A DNA stretch of 64,000 nt from Calvatia gigantea (lineage: Eukaryota > Basidiomycota > Agaricomycetes > Agaricales > Lycoperdaceae): assembly GCA_025093985.1 (NCBI GenBank), contig JACAAK010000005.1, positions 2,294,001 to 2,358,000 on the forward strand. The letters run 5' to 3'. Under the pieces are notes generated by a model. It saw only the letters and a list, made by a program, of their open reading frames with translations, was not told the DNA's origin and did not search any database. Of the stretch, positions 38,290-49,600 are shown piece after piece. Made by a program: the position numbers and the translations under genes. Within the stretch, counting starts at the first letter, position 1; each line of letters opens with the position of its first letter.

Positions 38290-41200
38290 TGTGTTTTCTA
38301 CCCCCTGTTTTATGGGTATCCTCCAGATGCCTTTTTAGGTAGTCTTTTATGGTGTCTTTTGCATTTTCCAAATTGGCCTCCACTGTCCATGTATCTTCTT
38401 TGTTGCTGTACCCCTTCCAGTAGACCAGGAGTTGATAACCCCTTCCTCATTTTCGTTATCCACAGATCTCTTCCACTTCATATTCTTCCTCATTGTTGAT
38501 GATCACCAGGTCAGGTGCTGATGGTAGTTTTTGACTCGGGAACTCTGCCTGGTGTGCTGGTGTCAGGAGCTGTTTGTTGAATACATCATGGATGGCCCAT
38601 CCGTCCGGTAGTGTCAGCCAATATGCCGCTTCTCCTATCTTTTCCTTGATAAGGAAAGGTCCATACTGTTTTTGGCCTAGCTTCTTTGATGATTGATTAG
38701 TATGGATATTGGTGTTCTCTAACCATACTTTATCTCCTATTTGATATGTTCTGGCATGGGTTCTACTGTGGTCATGTTGCTGTTTCATCTTTTCTTGGTA
38801 TGTCCATAGTGCTGATGAGGTGTTGTCTCGGGCAGCCTGTAGTTGTTCTAGGAATGCTGTAGCAACAGATTTGTTTGTTGCCAGCTCATTCTTGCCTTTC
38901 CATGGATTCCTTCCATAGTTTAGGAAGAATGGCATTTCTTGCATTCCTCTATGTTGCTTGTTATTGTACTGGAATTCTGCAATGGGGAGCCATTCTGCCC
39001 AGTCGTCCTGGTCATAGTTGCAATACAGGCAGATATAGGTTTCTACTTCTCTGTTGATGCATTTGGTTTGTCTATCCGTTTGTGGATAGTATGCCATTGA
39101 TAGGTTTCATTCGATGCCAAGCCCCTTGAATAACTCCTTGGTGAATTCTGATGCGAACTGAGGTCCTTGGTCACTGAGTACTTTCCTCGGTAATCCGTGT
39201 AGCTTCCATATTTCATCTCGATATATCTTTGTGACATCTTTAGACGAAGCATCCGTGGTTGTTGCTGTGAGCCGTATCATTTTTGTGAAACGATCTATGA
39301 TGACTAGTATTGTGTCTTTTCCTTTAGACTCTGGTAGTGGTCTGATCATGTCGACACTGATTTCTTCCCAAGGTCCATTTGGTATTGGAAGGGGGTGTAG
39401 TGGCGATTTGAGCAGCGTCATTCTTGATTTGTTTCTTTGGCAGGTTTGGCAACCTCAGATATATCTTTTTACATCCTTTCATATTGATGGCCACCAGTAG
39501 TCTTGGCTGATTAGTTCTGTCATCCTGTGTTGTCCTAGGTGTCCTGCATCTGGGGTGTCGTGGTACTATATTAGGATTTCTTCTTGTAGCTTCTGGTCAG
39601 GTGGGATGTATGCACTATTCTGTTTGTAGATAACTCCACCATCTTCAGTGAGTTGGGATCCTTGCTTCTTTAGTTCAGTTAGGACTGTTGTTTCTTGTTG
39701 AGTTTGGCTTCAAATTCATTCTAGGAAGTCTAGTTCAATGAACAATTCTGCTCGTAAGAGTACCGTGTTGTCTGTGCCTTCTGTTTGCAGCCAGCTTTCT
39801 CGGATCATAGTGACTAGTTTATCTTCTTGTCCTTCTGGCATTTGGTGGATTCGGGATAATAGGTCGGCTTTCGTGTTTGTTTTTCCTGGTATATGTCATA
39901 GCATGAAGTCGTAGTCTTGCAGCCGCAGATACCACCATGCTTGTCATCCATTTAGCTTCTGTGGTTCTCAGTAGTACTTGAGGTTTTTGTGGTCAGTCCA
40001 AATTTCGAATTGTTCTTTGGCATCTAGAAGGTAGTGTCTCCATTCCTTCAGGGCATGGACAATGGCTAGCAATTCTTTGTCATATATTTCATAGTTCCAT
40101 TCTGCCAGTGACAGTGTTTGTGATGTGAAAGCAATTGGGTGCCATTTGTCTTCTTGTAACTGTGAAAGTACCCCTCCTAATGCATAGTCCGATGTGTCAA
40201 CTTCTACTCTGAATTGGCCATACCTTTGTGGCAATGTCAGGACGGGTTCTTCAGTGATACATTTCTTGAGCTGGTTGAATGAGTCTTGGTGCTCTTGTGT
40301 CCATTCCCATGTGGTTGCTCCTTTGAGTTTGTTTAGGGGTCCTGCAATTGTACTGAAGTTTTTGATGAAACGTCGATAGTAGTTTGCGAAACCCAGGAAC
40401 CTTTCTACTCCTTTGGTATTCTTGGGTTCAGGCCACTCTCGTACCGATTTTACTTTATCCTCTTCCATTTTGATTCATCCATGTCCTACCCAGACTCCCA
40501 GCATCGGGATTTCTTCTGCATCGAAGATGCACTTGGTTCGCTTGAAGCATAAATTGTACTAGGCTGCTCGTTCCAGAAATTGTATTGTTTGTTCTTTTAG
40601 TTGCTCTTTAATATCTCCCAGGATGGCAAAGTCGTCCATATAGTTTACAATATCTCTGTTTTGTAAGAGGTCATGGAAGATGCTTATCATCATTCTGGAG
40701 AATATTCCTGGTGAGTTGCTTAGGCCAAAGTACATGACTGTTGGTTTGAAGAGTCCTTCATTGGTGAGGAAGGCAGCTTTCCATTTGTCTCCTTCTTTGA
40801 TCCTAACGTTGTTGTATCTCCAGATGATGTCCAACTTGTTGAAGTATTTTGCTTTTCCAAGCTTGTCGATTACTTCACCAATTCTTGGTAATGGTGTTTT
40901 GTCTTTGACTACTACATTGTTTAGTTGTCTGTAGTTTTGGATTAGTCTTTTGGATCCGTCTTTCTTTGGGATAAAGAATGTCGGTGCTGCATATGGGGAT
41001 TTCGATGGTTGTATTCGTCCTGATTCTAGGTTCTCCTTGATGAATGACTTGAGTTCATCCTGTTCTTTGATTGTCATGTTGTATGTCCCTGCACTTATTT
41101 CTTTTGGGGCATCTTTGGTTAGGACTATCTCATGGTCCCATTCAGTTCATTCTGGGAGCTTGTCAAATGTCGTTTTGTTAAATAAGTGCGTGAATGGTTG

Positions 41201-42888
41201 TATATAGTCTGGTAGGTCTTCTGGTTTGGTCAGGTCTGGTTCGTCTTCTTCCTCCCATAGGTCTTCCATAGTGGCTATGCTTTGTATTTTTTCAGTGATA
41301 GGAATGTTCTGATGGGGGAATTGGCAGCCTGGTGGGCATTGAGTGAACTTGATTTCTCCGTTATTCCAATCTACCTCTGGGTTGTGTTTGACTAGCCAAT
41401 CATGTCCTAGGAAGACTTCTGCTCTGTCTTGTAGTTGTACGACTGAGGCCTTGATTTGTTCCTTATGTCCCTGGATGTCAATGTTGATCATGGTGGTCTC
41501 CATTACTCTTCTGCCTTGGTTAGGTGTTCTGTCCACGTTTAGTACCAAAATTTGTTGTTCCAATTTCCAGGTAGGGAGTCTTTCTTCGTCTACTAGTTTT
41601 TTGCTGATGCTGCTGGTTGTGCACCCTGAGTCTATGATGGTGTTGACTGTTATCTCCTTCCCTGCCGTTTGTATTTTTCCTTTTAGATTTAGTTTACGCT
41701 TTCTTCTCTGAGGAATTGTATAGAATTTGTCTGATATCCTAGATACAAGCTTTTTGACTCTCAAGGTAGTGCCTACTTGGAGTCTTCAGAAAAATCCTTC
41801 CCTTCTTTGTCGGTGACCTCTTCTACTCCTTGGACTTGGATCTTCTTGGGTGCAGTGCAGGCTTTGGCTATGTGCCCCTTTTTACTGCAGTTGTAGCATA
41901 TTAATCCCTTGAGCTTTTTGCAATCTTTGGCGATGTGACCAAAAATGCCACAATTGTAGTATTTCAGCTCTCCTTTGTCATTGAAGATGTGACACCTACT
42001 TCCTATCTCCATGGGTTCACCCATTCCTCCATAGGTGGTACCAGTATTTGTTTTTCTGTCTCCTTGGTATTCAGATGCTTCATATCCTTGTCCGACAGAA
42101 AGTATGGCTTCTTTCCATTCCGCATATGTGTCCAGTCTGGCTGAAGGTGGATAGCCGGTGATTGTATGTATAATATCCTGTCAGGCATTCTTCCTAAGTA
42201 GGAACATGGCGTGCTTGCTATCGGTCTTGGCTTTGCTTTTCAATACCTCGAATTCGATTAGGTAGTCAGCAGTGTTCCAGTTTCCTTGTTTGAATTTTTC
42301 GATCTGCCATTCCACTTTGCTGTTTGAGGTGTTGTCTGAGAAGGTCCTTCTAAATTCCTTGGAGAAGACCTTCCAGTCTACTGAATCCTCAGATTCCAGG
42401 ATGGCTGGTGCTCTCATGGCTGCATATGCTCCTGCAGTTCCTCCTCGCAGTCTGGCTAGGACTGCTATGGCTTTATCGTCTGCCAAAACTATCTTGTTGA
42501 ATTTCATGAAGAGCATCATTGCTCTCCACCAGTCATCGAACTTGGTACAGGTGCCATCAAAAAATCCCAGGTCTGGTACTAGGCCTTTCCCACTGGGCAT
42601 TGTTGCAGGCACTACTGCGTTGTTGGTCATGTTGGAGTTGGTTTCTGATTCTGTTTTGTCTGAGCTTGATTCATCTGATTTCTCCTGATGGGCTATCTCT
42701 TCCTCTGCTAGGTCAAGTTCATTTAGAAGTTCTGATAATACTTCTTCCTCTGCTGGGTTTACTCTGGTTTTATCATGTGTTTCTTTAGGTACTTCAGGGT
42801 TCCCTGTTTCTTCTTTGTCTGATGTTTCGGATTCATCGTCAGTGACTTCGAGATTTGGTTCTCTGTATTCATCTGGGTTTGAGCTCAT
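38290..42888 (-). pseudogene. gag-pol of the inner gypsy element (chromovirus), decayed
   Basis: In order: gag (42181-42888, MSSNPDEYREPNLEV, acidic); two CCHC-type knuckles, YYNCGIFGHIAKDC and CYNCSKKGHIAKAC (41773-42024); protease with NTIIDSGCTTSSI (41147-41764); RT with active site VNYMDDFAI (40559-41077); RNase H with VDTSDYALGGVLSQ (39968-40468); integrase core with SVDMIRPLPES and LSDQGPQFASEF (39107-39421); and integrase C-terminus (38456-39097). A chromodomain follows (GRGYQLLVYWKGYSNKEDTW, ~38300-38455). Integrase after RNase H defines gypsy. Most intervening stops are TGA or TAG at positions expected to be Arg or Gln, so this copy is not intact. Confidence 0.88.
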
Positions 42889-43796
42889 ATACTAGCTCCT
42901 GAGTTGCTTCTGTTCAGGCCTGTTTTCAGCCTACTCCTTGCAAAGTGAGGTGGGGACACTTAACCAAATGTTATGACCTTAGTCTGATAAGACCTCAGGT
43001 TGCAGCTTAGGCTAAGTCTTGAGGGCAAGTAAGGGGAGAAGAACTAGGTGGTTAAGTATACTGAATACAGGAGTATGTATGTATGCTTAAATACAGAAGG
43101 AACATCCAGTTGAATGGATGGAGATAACTACATGAAACGTCCAATGACTATGGCATAGTAGTTATGAGTCAGAGCTCAGGGATTGTGCAGACAGGAATAA
43201 CTGAAACAGGTACATGGCTAGGAGGGAATGCAGACAAGTATGGAGCTGATACAAGAATAGACTAGAGTTCACAACATGGTTCTCTGTATTTGTCTGGGTT
43301 CAAGCTCATATACTAGCTCCTGGGTTACTCCTGTTCAGGCCTGTTTCAGCCTACTCTTTGCAAGGTGAGGTGGGGATGCTTAACCAAATGTTATGACCTT
43401 AGTCTGAGTAAACCTCAGGTTGCAACTTAGGCTTAAGACTTGAGGGCGAGTAAGGGGAGAGGAACTAAGTGGTTAAGCATACTGAATACAGGAGTGTGTA
43501 TGTACGCTTAAATACAGTGAGCATCCAGTTGAATGGATGGAGGTACTACATGAAATGTCTGATGATAATGGCGTGGTAATACTATAAGTCAATACTCGGA
43601 GATCACTGGGCTAGAATAGACAAAACAGGCATGATGTAAAGAAGGAATGCAGACAAGTACGGATTGAACAGGAATAGTTGAAAGTTCACAACAGAATCAG
43701 AGGCTTCGATGATGACATGAGAAAGTACGGGAGGGTTGCTTAATTAGGGGGGATGTGTGGGAAAGGCGCCCTTCCATGAGAGCATGACATTATCTA

Positions 43797-43917
43797 AGGC
43801 TGTAGCCAAACATGAACATCGTACATTTGTGCCAGTCCCTGGGACACGTTAGCAGTTGACGAAGTTTTGGTATCACTTCGGATCAACGTCCGCTTACATA
43901 AGAGCGTCCCAGGTGAC
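43797..43917 (-). repeat. inner terminal inverted repeat, right copy
   Basis: This is the reverse-complement partner of 14480-14600. Just outside it the shared CCAGACTCCTAC follows almost directly. In the left copy about 120 bp intervene (see findings). Confidence 0.85.
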
Positions 43918-43972
43918 TGGGTAGGAGTCTGGCCTCAAGCCAGCTTTTGTCCGAACTTGCCTCCGGGCTTCG

Positions 43973-44640
43973 CACCTAAGAATACCGAATAACTGGTCTT
44001 ATTAGAGGGGTATTACCATAGCTGGTACCCCTCTAATTAGAGTGGTTTAGCCCTTTTCCCTCATAGGACAGAAATTGGGCCCAACTTAGTACGAAAATCT
44101 TGTACGAGAAAGTACTCCACTGAGCGGCTACCAGCTAAGCTCCCGGATGCCGTTGTCCATGACACCTAGGCTCCTCCCTCATTGTTTCCCGCCATCACCC
44201 CGCCCTTCCCACACCTCCCCTGCTCACTGGGCCCCGTCGTTGCCGCCGTTATTGCTGCCACTGCCACCCCACCAGTGTCCCCACCACCATCACTGCCCTA
44301 TCACGACGTCACATCCCAATCTGGCTCACGGATCATTTGTGGATGCCCCTGCCCAATTTTCCCGCGCCCTTGTCAACACTGTCTTCAACGATGAGCTCGA
44401 GTATCCCTACCAAATCCCACTGATTTGGTGCAATTAATTTGATGTATTAGATGTATATAGTATGGGGTGTAGGATGTACAATAAAATAATTGATTAATCA
44501 GTGAAAATGAAGTGTTTTAAGTGCAGAAGTGTCATCACAAGAACCTTCTGCACAGGAATACACCGCCGTGTTCCCACTGGATACTTGCCCGATTCTGGTA
44601 GCTATTTGTATAGGCTATCAGGATATACCAGACCGCCTTC
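43973..44640 (+). repeat. foldback left arm
   Basis: Inverted copy of 45106-45773; base p pairs with base 89746 minus p throughout. Confidence 0.9.
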
Positions 44641-45105
44641 CATGGGATAGGGTAGAGGAATATAATGGCCATGATAGTGATGAAGCAATCTTTCTCAGTA
44701 TTTCCGTCATACCTTTACAAATAAATTTATTCCCTACACCTCCCTTTGTATTATAATACAGTTAAACAGCTCCTATCGAGCGCAAAAAGCCGTTTGTGGA
44801 TATACCAAGGCATTGAAAAGATATGGGGAAAATAGTGCTGAAGGTGACGTGAACATCAAAGATGAAGGTGTATCATGATCCTCACATTGATCTGTCATGA
44901 AATCCTGTCTTATTTCATCTATAACTCCTCAGAAACTTGGTCTAGCTCTATGAGACTAATTGCATTTTACTCCTACCTAACCCGCCTTTCTGGAAAGGTA
45001 TTTATAATCAAAGAAGATAAAACATACAAGAAGATATAAGTGAAATACTGAGAAAATATGCCTCATTGTCATCATGGCCGTTGTACCTCTCCATGCTATT
45101 CTGTA

Positions 45106-45773
45106 GAAGGCGGTCTGGTATATCCTGATAGCCTATACAAATAGCTACCAGAATCGGGCAAGTATCCAGTGGGAACACGGCGGTGTATTCCTGTGCAGAA
45201 GGTTCTTGTGATGACACTTCTGCACTTAAAACACTTCATTTTCACTGATTAATCAATTATTTTATTGTACATCCTACACCCCATACTATATACATCTAAT
45301 ACATCAAATCAATTGCACCAAATCAGTGGGATTTGGTAGGGATACTCGAGCTCATCGTTGAAGACAGTGTTGACAAGGGCGCGGGAAAATTGGGCAGGGG
45401 CATCCACAAATGATCCGTGAGCCAGATTGGGATGTGACGTCGTGATAGGGCAGTGATGGTGGTGGGGACACTGGTGGGGTGGCAGTGGCAGCAATAACGG
45501 CGGCAACGACGGGGCCCAGTGAGCAGGGGAGGTGTGGGAAGGGCGGGGTGATGGCGGGAAACAATGAGGGAGGAGCCTAGGTGTCATGGACAACGGCATC
45601 CGGGAGCTTAGCTGGTAGCCGCTCAGTGGAGTACTTTCTCGTACAAGATTTTCGTACTAAGTTGGGCCCAATTTCTGTCCTATGAGGGAAAAGGGCTAAA
45701 CCACTCTAATTAGAGGGGTACCAGCTATGGTAATACCCCTCTAATAAGACCAGTTATTCGGTATTCTTAGGTG
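45106..45773 (-). repeat. foldback right arm
   Basis: Inverted copy of 43973-44640. Confidence 0.9.
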
Positions 45774-45888
45774 GGGCTTCGCCTGCGGCGGGCAGTACCT
45801 GTCCGAACCGGTACACAGGGAAAAGCCAATTTTTGGCCAATTTTTGTCCGAATCGGTACACGACATATATAGGGATTATCCAGGGTCC

Positions 45889-45897
45889 CATGAGCGC
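45889..45897 (+). repeat. right target-site duplication CATGAGCGC
   Basis: Directly abuts the GGGTCC end of the TIR element; repeats 14008-14016. Confidence 0.8.
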
Positions 45898-46633
45898 CCA
45901 CAGACGTTTGTTAGAAAAGGCCGAAGAAACCGATAGCCCCTTTGGCGAGGGTATACACTATCAAAGTGGGAATTTGTTAGAGCAGGAGGTTGGAGACGTC
46001 CGGGTGCAGCGGATGGTGGGTTAGCATTCGAATATTATGAGGTCGTTCTTGGTTAAACTTATCCAGTGCTCCTTTGAGGGCGTGTTCGCGTAGGACAGAC
46101 CGAATTTTAAGCACGCCTCTTTGCGACCCTTTTGCAAACTAACCGATAAATCCATATCGAAGCACCATGTAAGAAACCATGAGTCTCACTTCAATGCTTC
46201 GGAGAATGGTCTGCGGGGGAAGAACCAACCAGAAACAGCTTCTGAAGCCCATGCATAGCGTGTTTCTCCCGGGGAGCTGGTGAGGTAAGTTTATTTGTTG
46301 CACAAAGGTCATAGTTGCGCTTTATCGGAGACATTAAATGGCGCAAAACATTGCCCCAAACTTACATGCTCCAAAAATTGACGAGTAAAAATAAGAGAGA
46401 ACTTTGGTTTTACGTGTTGTGAGATGCATCATTACTAGAAGCAAATGATGGGATGACGAAAGATATTGGAATTGAGTAACCAAAAAGAATGACATATCCA
46501 TTGAATTATAGTGTAGTCCACGACCCAGAAAGATGACAACGCACTTCAAGTGCGAGAAACGGAGAGACGATTAGTATCATGCATATAAAACTCTGAGAGA
46601 ACGAAGGAATCGTGGCATCGTGGCGAAATCATC
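45898..46633. other. intergenic, nothing recognised
   Basis: This is host sequence between the transposon block and the 3' end of the RhoGEF gene. Only short incoherent frames were seen. Confidence 0.5.
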
Positions 46634-49600
46634 TTATGACCTCCATGAATTGGAATGGTGGATGGAGTGCGAGGGGTAGGTGTTCATTGGCACAGGGGGG
46701 GCGTAGAAACTACCATTGGGGTTGGTGGGCGGTTGTTCAGATTTTGAGGGGGGCACAGGCGGATACAAGGGGACGGTGGGGATAAGTTCAAAAACACTTT
46801 GGGCGACGGCCTTCGGTCTGGGTGCGCTTATCGGGGTTTGCTCAGGACTGGTCATCACACCATGTACTTGAGCTTCTTGTCCCATATCTTGGCTGATAGG
46901 TGTAGGCATTGACATGTTAGTGCCAACACCCCGGCCATCCCATATACAGCGAATATCGTTTCCAGGGATGATTTGGGCCAATCGTCCGGTCTCGATGTGT
47001 CGCACTTCAATGAAGCGGGTATCGAAGAGCAAAATGTAAGGGTGGTGAAGAGCAACCCTTTCTGCAGTGCCTTCCCACTCAATCGTTCCAGCGGAGCGGC
47101 TGGGATCACCGTGCTTGTCGACGTAAACTCCGAATTCTGCGTGAACCCATTGATTTAATATCTAGGGATTAGTGTCGATATCGAAGGAACTCACCGTCGT
47201 AACACAAGAGGAATTCATCATCTGATGACCTAAACATTCCCATCGGACGGCATGACTCGCATCGTTTAGCCAGATGACTTAGCCGAGGGTCTTCACGTTG
47301 AGGGATTGTGACACTATTGAAACTAAACGTAAAGTCAGCGGCTGCCGGTGATCCACACGAAAGAAGCAAGCCCACTCGTTAAGGTCCATAATCTCGAAGC
47401 CCTTGGCACATAGAATGGCGATTCTCGCTTTCAAGAAGATAAGATCGTAAGATTCCGATGGTAGGAAGAAGTCTCGGTAAACCCGGAACCACTCTGACTT
47501 CGTGGATCTGAATCCAAGGCGCGACCCCAAACCCACCGGGGCTTTGACTCGTTCATTAATTTTGTCCCCAACCGGCTCCAGAACGCGGAAAATGCTGTCC
47601 ATCTAAGATAAGATTAGGTCATGATATCTTCTATGAAGGATAATGGCCGCCTCACATTCTTCTTCTTCATATATACGATGAGGGTCCGGCCGTGGAGTGT
47701 ACCAACGCTGAAGAAGTGGACATCTTTGTTCCCATTGAGTTTTTGGGGTACATTCTGGTGGGCTAGGTGTGGCGATGAAGGCACTAGTGCTTCAATATGG
47801 TATGCGAACAATGACTCAAGGAGGCATCAGGGGAGAAGTTGATTCATCGTAGAGATCCCGGGCTCACCTTATCCGCAAGGACTAAGAAGATACCAAATTC
47901 ATCGAGCATCGCACATTGCGTAACTTGCTTGAGGTGCAAGACACGACGTAATGCTTGATCATACCAATTAGTAAGATACAGTCGGGCAAAAGTCTGTGGG
48001 TACCTACATCTCGGATCGTGGCGGAAACCAATCCATACTCCTTCCGCACATCCAACAGCGACAAGTCTACGTCCATCAGGTGTATCTAAAGACAACTTAA
48101 GATGAGTCGAATCTAAGTCTGAGAGATTACACTTACTGAATGGCACGGAACAAGTAACCCTGCCCGTAAACGCATTGTCTTGATTCCAAGCAGGTCCGGA
48201 AGTAGCAACCGTCATCGAAGGTACCAGGAACGTATCCGCGCTCAATGTTTCAACCTCAAACGCCTTATTGCTCTCCTGGACAGCCTTGTGCATAGCCAAT
48301 GCATGCGTGAGCTTCCCTTGCCATTCTGTGCGCGATTGAGAACTTTCGGCAAAGAGGATGTATGGGCCGCCTGCACGTCCGTTATGATGGAGGGTCATAG
48401 GGTAGACATATCTTGAGTCTACCGCCGACTCCGGAGATGCGTTTGGGTTCGTGTCATTTCGTTCGCGAAGACCTCGAAGAAGACCAGCGCTTCGTAGTGC
48501 TGGTGGATCGGCGAAGCTGACGAGGGTGAGAAGATCGAGTGGAATGGGTCTCTTATAGACTATGTATTTCACGACACCATCTTTTTCCTTGGGTTTCGTC
48601 ATCACCACTGAGTGGAAAGAAGGTTAGACAACAGCGCAAAAAGATGCCTAGTGGGTGTCTCACAATAATTGTCAAATAGTAACACGAATAGTTCGCCCCA
48701 TCCGCTCCATTCCAGACCACCGTCAGGCTGTCGTAGTAGCTTTCCAGAATGGACGAGTTGCCGCTTCTCATCAAGTAAATCCATATCCTGCAAAACACTA
48801 CATCAGCAACCTGGCGTGAATATGTGAAAGGTAAATGTACAAATGTCTCTCCATGCTTGAACACCAGGTTCGCATTATACCTCCACAACTCAACCTTAGT
48901 TTTGGCATCCTGGACACCGGGCTCCGTCTCCTTTCCAAGGGATTTGATAGCTTCGATAACATTTGGAATATCGGCATGGTCATCATGTTTCTCTGGGGCG
49001 TTATGCATGATGTCTTTAAGGAGCAACTCATAACGTAAGAGACGGGGAATCGGTCGGTTAATGAAGTTCTTCATATCCAAACGATGCGCATCTGGATGAC
49101 GGGTGCAAGACTGTAACCCACCAAATGTTCAGAAAAAATGTTTCGGAACACACAAACTTAATCCTCGTACCTCGACGAAAGTTTTGAAAGCTGGGTTATT
49201 TGCCATCTCATCATCAATCCTGTATGCCGCAATCGGGTAATTCGGAATATACTCCAGGTATGCATCCCGGAAGTTCAAAGCGGCATCAAATATCGCAGCG
49301 GTGATGCTGCGTATGCAAGGATGCTCCTCCCGTTGGATCTCGTGGAACTTCTCTAGTAGGCGATTGTGGTGCTCGTAGAGGTCCCAGTAATTGTGGAAGA
49401 CATCATCTATGAATTGCTCCAAACGATGCCTTGGAATGGTGGGAGGATTCGCAACCCGGAGCGGGTCAACGTACATCTATGGAACACATTTAGATGAATG
49501 TCGGACGGGACCTAAGATGCTGAAGGTCGACATACGAGTTTAATATTCTCAAGATCCCTCACATACGCCATCTCTCCTTTGATTAGCTCAAAGATCACCC

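Larger units (their letters stand above)
36933..43276 (-). mobile_element. inner full-length gypsy copy
   Basis: LTRs lie at 36933-37237 and 42969-43276 with a 5.7-kb interior between them. The flanks (CTTCA on the left, TGGTT on the right) do not form a TSD, so this copy probably arrived through recombination between related elements rather than a simple insertion. Confidence 0.8.
35373..43693 (-). mobile_element. chromodomain gypsy element F with a second copy embedded
   Basis: The outer LTRs (35373-35677 and 43389-43693, 305 bp each) are flanked by TSD GAATC (35368-35372, 43694-43698). Two further LTRs, 36933-37237 and 42969-43276, delimit an inner full-length copy. The outer copy keeps only the first 112 bp of its interior (43277-43388, with the gag start) and its last ~1.25 kb (35678-36932, chromodomain and accessory ORF). 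The sequence beside the 5' LTRs begins TTTGGTTAAG. TGGTTAAG is a plausible primer site for a CCA-ended tRNA. It is inserted into the RecQ fragment. Confidence 0.9.
14725..43718 (-). pseudogene. RecQ-type helicase fragment split by nested retrotransposons
   Basis: Three pieces read in order on the minus strand: 43718-43699 (start ATG, MSSSKPL), 35372-34664, and 14863 to about 14725. Each junction is a retrotransposon TSD. The pieces encode RecQ helicase domain 1: a Walker A region (TIAATGS-stop-KTLTFW), then VTTALNIL, then a degraded DEAH box (GEGHCVSQWG) and a motif III-like VVSATMP. The start of domain 2 follows (FLDLQHMLGLESGRKPPRFM then VFVNK). Several stops and substitutions in catalytic motifs make it dead. 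The reading ends at EELWKDL, where terminal-repeat sequence takes over, so only about half of a helicase is present. It is a gene fragment carried by the transposon, or the remains of a helicase-bearing element. Confidence 0.75.
43973..45773. mobile_element. foldback element with 668-bp inverted arms
   Basis: The left arm 43973-44640 and right arm 45106-45773 are inverted copies that stay in register base for base along the whole length. I found one substitution in the parts I compared. The ends read CACCTAAGAATACCG..CTTAGGTG. The flanks are an exact 8-bp direct repeat, GGGCTTCG (43965-43972 and 45774-45781). The 465-bp centre carries no transposase. An 8-bp TSD and CA..TG ends would suit a hAT-type MITE or foldback element; a Mutator-type origin is also possible. 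It sits in the right terminus of the larger TIR element. Confidence 0.85.
14018..45888. mobile_element. TIR DNA transposon (Mutator-like by TSD size), inflated by nested insertions
   Basis: The left end reads GGACCCTGGATAACCCC and the right end, reverse-complemented, GGACCCTGGATAATCCC. Similarity continues through a shared ATGTCGTGTAC near 14040-14050 and 45855-45866. A second inverted pair of 121 bp lies further in (14480-14600 and 43797-43917). Direct 9-bp repeats flank the ends. Subterminal copies of a TTTTGTCCGAA motif occur on both sides, a layout typical of transposase-binding sites. If every insertion with its own TSD is removed, about 2 kb remains: two long termini around a truncated RecQ-helicase coding stretch. 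No transposase is visible, so this copy looks non-autonomous. The 9-bp TSD fits Mutator-like elements; KDZ/Zisupton-type elements cannot be excluded. Confidence 0.7.

Noticed and set aside
28063..42888. UGA recoded as arginine in retroelement ORFs
   Set aside because: Host genes in the same window end in TGA (POLD4, KHDC4, UBX, BIR1), and the pattern is explained by CGA to TGA deamination.
44147..44437. Treating the 96-codon foldback ORF as a gene
   Set aside because: No domain, low-complexity Pro-rich composition, and present only as a mirrored pair in non-coding arms; kept as an observation only.
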